A stretch of DNA of 64,000 nt. Origin: Aristolochia californica (taxonomy: Eukaryota; Streptophyta; Magnoliopsida; Piperales; Aristolochiaceae). The DNA lies in contig JARWKL010000008.1 of NCBI GenBank assembly GCA_029961685.1, forward strand, positions 1,056,501-1,120,500, read 5' to 3'. The translations under genes and the position numbers were made by a program. Under the pieces are notes generated by a model. That model ran no database searches. It was not told where the DNA came from and was given only the letters and a program-made list of their open reading frames with translations. Every line of letters begins with the position of its first letter. The first letter of the stretch is position 1. This document shows positions 61,063-64,000 of the stretch, piece by piece.

Positions 61063-63530
61063 TAGATATTTAAACTGGTAGTAAGAAATTGATTTTTCTT
61101 TTTTCTTTTTTCTTTTTTATTAGTGGTGTTGGCTTAGGAGCAAGCTGATAGATCGACTGGGCCGTGAGTGGAGACCGCCGTGACTGCTAGTCAGTGCCGC
61201 ACTCGCGCCGACGCGGATTAGCTGATGTTGCTTTTGGATAAAAGGAGCGGATAAGAATCTGACTCCTATCGTGTCACATTAACGTCTAATGTTTCGGTAT
61301 TGGCTTGGGGGTCACGTATTATTTTCTAAGAAATTTTATTAGCCCGAGACAATCCTTTGTCTTGTTTCTTCGTTGACTGGAGCTTAGCCGTTCTGTCCTC
61401 GGCTGCAAGCCTCTGACTTCCCTCCGACACCACCCAGCTTTTGCCGGCGCAAAACGCTCCGTCTTCCTCCTGAGCCACACTTTTTTAAAGGCAACATTAC
61501 AGTTTAAATGATTTTTAGACCGGAGACGGCGGCTCCCTCGCGCCAATGTTGCCCGCCAGGTAAGCATCCCTTGCTCTCTCTGGTTCGAATCCAGCGTAGA
61601 CACGCGCTCGCGTCACGAGTATCCGTTAGTGACATTAGGTATTTTGCAGGCAAAAAATAGTCTAAACGGGCCAAAACGGTCGTAAGAAAGTTGATGCGAA
61701 TCGTGCAAAGAAGTGGGCCTGGTTGAACGAGTCCAGTGAGTTTAACGGGTTTAAACCCTTTAACTCTACCGAGAGAGTTGAGTACAGAGAAGGTTGTATC
61801 ACGTCACTGCATATTCCGCTGACGTGTCACGAGAAATCGAAAGCTGTACAATCGCGACCGTCCGATCCAAGCACGATATCTTCTAGTAATTTCATTTTCT
61901 CGATCGGTCAAGGAAAAGCGGACGAAAAAAAAAAAAAAAAAAGGCATGGTGGTTCCCGGAGACGATGTTCGCTAAAGTTTGTAAAGCACGTGTCGCACTC
62001 TGATTCGTGAAATCCACCGTACTTCTCGACGTGTGGGGACCACAGATATCCGTACTCCCATGGCCGCAGCTTTTGAAGCTTCTCGAACGACCCACCCTCT
62101 CACAGCTCGAGTCGTGGACATCCAACGGCTATCCGTACCCCTTTTAAATAAATTTTAGAAAAAAAAATAAAATATAAAGAATTTACCGCGAAAAGTCAGA
62201 AAATGCATGCCGTCTCCGCTTAAAACGTTATCCGGTCCGGTAACAGTTGTCGTCGCGTGCTTGTTCCGTTGCCCGTCATACATCATCCCACGTGTGGACA
62301 CGCTCTTGGTTCGATGACAAATGGACCTGGTGTCACACGTGTGACAACCAATTGTATTTTTAATAAAATACGAATAAATATAAAACATCATGAAATTATG
62401 ATTATTAGAAGATGTGTTAAATGCACAATTTAATTTAATTATGGATAAAATTAAAATTCATATAAATAAAAAATAAAAAGAAAGTGTCACACATGAGAGC
62501 AAACCACAATGTAACAAATGGGACCCACAACTAACACATAGAAAAAATGTTACACAAACCCCACCTTCAATGGGAAATCAGGATAGAATCTTGACATATA
62601 AGCCAAGGAGGAAATAAATAGAGAGAGGTCCTCATCAAGTTGCTTTTAATATAACACAAGGACGATAAGATTAGGTTGTCACATAATTTTTTTTTCGCTT
62701 TTGCTTGTGTCCACCCATTGATTTCAAAGACTGTACCAACGTCAGACCACTATATATATATATAAGAGTGTTCATGCCCGTTACAAAAACCAAAGGTGGT
62801 AGAAAATTGCATGGAGAGTGAGTACAATGACAAAAGTGGCATGCAAAGGTCCAACCTCTCTCATCCCTCCTTCACCTATTTTTTCTATTAAATGACGTGT
62901 TTTTAATACTAGGGTTGGAGCTTATATATAGTATGGTTTTATGTAGTGTAATGGGTAGCGGTTCGATTAGGTTGGGTTAAAGAGGAAAATCGATTTGATT
63001 CGACTCTGCTCCCATTGATCATTAATTTGTTACAAAACGTATAAAATAATGAATGAGACTTATTTACGTGACAATATAAAAAACTACTATTTTGATGAAT
63101 TTTATGTCGATAAGAGATGTGACTTACAAGCATTCTCCTCCACTCTAGGTAGAGACAATGAGACAAGGATGAGCCCCCTTTATTTGTTTTGAGGGAAAGA
63201 GGGTGAGGTGCAAGAAGGGGCAGAAAGGGAGGGATCCTACCCTCCATGTGGGTGAAGTCCATCTATCTTATTATAGGGTACATCTTGCAAAACTGAGGCA
63301 CCCACCCCTGCCATGCAACATAGAGTGAATTCTTGCCTTTTTTTTTTCATATTTGAGGGATTATTATTTTGCAATCTTTCTCTTTATAATTGGTAAATGG
63401 GATATTTATCAGAGTAATAAAATATTGTTTAGATATGAGACAATCTACCAGAGGTAAAAGGTAGTTGCACCAGAAGATCAAACAGTGAGACTGTCAGATA
63501 AGAGTGAACACCAGCAGCAGAAGAAGAGAA
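61063..63530. other. Intergenic, with ACGTG motifs and one isolated B-box
   Basis: No gene recognised. An exact GGTTCGAATCC (Pol III B-box sequence) stands at 61582-61592 without a convincing A-box or folded tRNA around it. ACGTGT-type motifs occur near 61987, 62029, 62289 and 62336. Two poly(A) runs and a TATATA stretch near 62751 are simple sequence. Confidence 0.45.
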
Positions 63531-64000
63531 ATAAATTTACAGAAGGCTAAAAGCTAGGTGCAGCTGCCTCTACCGCCAAGTCCTTCTATCTTCCGAATCT
63601 GGGAACTGAGCAGTCAAACCTGATCAAAATAGGGAAAAGAGACTGGTTGTCCATTAGATATTGTCTGAGAGTTTCATCTATCGAAGAAACGATGAAGCAG
63701 TGCATAATTTTCTTCTTTGCACATCATGCGTTGGATGGTCTCTTCATCACCATCACCAAAAGAACACCATGAAAGTACAGAAGATCGCCTCCCTGACCAG
63801 AGATTTGATGTTTTTGGATTCTCCAGAAACCATACCCATCTTGATCTTCGGTCATGGGTGTCCTTAACACGATGAAGATCGAAGAAAAACCTGTGCAAAT
63901 AGACAGCATTTCATGTGGTATTTTCTGAACTGAAAGAGCGAGCTGGATGCTTTCTGGGTTTTCTCTTATCCAGACAAATTTGAGAAGAGAAATGTGAAAC
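63531..64000 (-). other. Possible terminal exon of a gene beyond the right edge
   Basis: A minus-strand frame follows a TTTGCACAG acceptor-like string at about 63892 and runs to a stop at 63674. It is rich in Trp, Arg and Ser and includes RWVWFLENPKTSNLW. I recognise no family. An opposing plus-strand frame covers the same bases, so this may be chance. Confidence 0.2.

Noticed and set aside
61319..61603. Minus-strand ORF of 94 codons, Arg-rich
   Set aside because: Basic composition reflects GC-rich codons; no family signature or splice support.
1..64000. CRISPR arrays, bacterial operons, replication origins, viral genes
   Set aside because: None seen; the window is plant nuclear DNA with intron-containing genes.

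Overview
This is a nuclear segment of an angiosperm chromosome. The genes are broken by many short, AT-rich, GT-AG introns. The encoded proteins are plant-type (phytoene synthase with a plastid leader, a plant sucrose synthase, a GARP transcription factor, an AGO1 carrying a miR168 site), and the spaces between genes hold small plant-type mobile elements. The species cannot be named from the sequence. Gene models were built by eye from conserved protein sequence and splice junctions; every exon chain given here keeps a single open frame.

Layout, left to right. (1) 1-257: possible first exon of an unrecognised minus-strand gene leaving the window. (2) 1918-16302 (+): full-length BTAF1/MOT1, a TBP-removing Snf2 ATPase in 28 coding exons, with an intact miniature LTR retrotransposon (TRIM) in intron 8. 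(3) 17996-20700 (-): phytoene synthase, six exons, tail-to-tail with BTAF1; a probable hAT-type MITE lies between them. (4) About 22800-23690 (+): frame-broken gene remnant, perhaps of a THUMP-domain protein. (5) 24022-26325 (-): GARP/MYB-like transcription factor with an EAR repression motif. (6) 26326-41403: 15 kb with no recognised gene, holding a SINE with a 17-bp target duplication, a second decayed TRIM, a MITE, and remnants of LINE and RNase H sequence. (7) 41404-41703 (-) and 41975-45456 (+): complex I subunit NDUFB7/B18 and a SET-domain methyltransferase like SDG40, head-to-head across 271 bp. (8) 46188-47050 (-): three tandem copies of a C/D-box snoRNA-like sequence behind a TATA box and telo-box. 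(9) 47997-52111 (+): sucrose synthase of the SUS5/6/7 type, with a C-terminal extension ending in a hydrophobic segment. (10) 52411-58886 (-): ARGONAUTE1, 22 coding exons, with a miR168 site, a 1.3-kb leader intron and a TATA promoter near 60331. (11) 60340-64000: intergenic, with an AAAT microsatellite and ACGTG motifs.

The genes do not form a pathway; they are unrelated housekeeping, metabolic and regulatory genes. Links that come from arrangement are the shared NDUFB7/SDG40 promoter, the convergent SUS and AGO1 genes whose stop codons lie only about 300 bp apart, and the snoRNA-like array in the gap between SDG40 and SUS. No clearly undescribed biological system was found. The most useful items to check are the snoRNA array, the tandem splice acceptors that would decide whether the sucrose synthase keeps its membrane-like tail, and the two TRIM copies.
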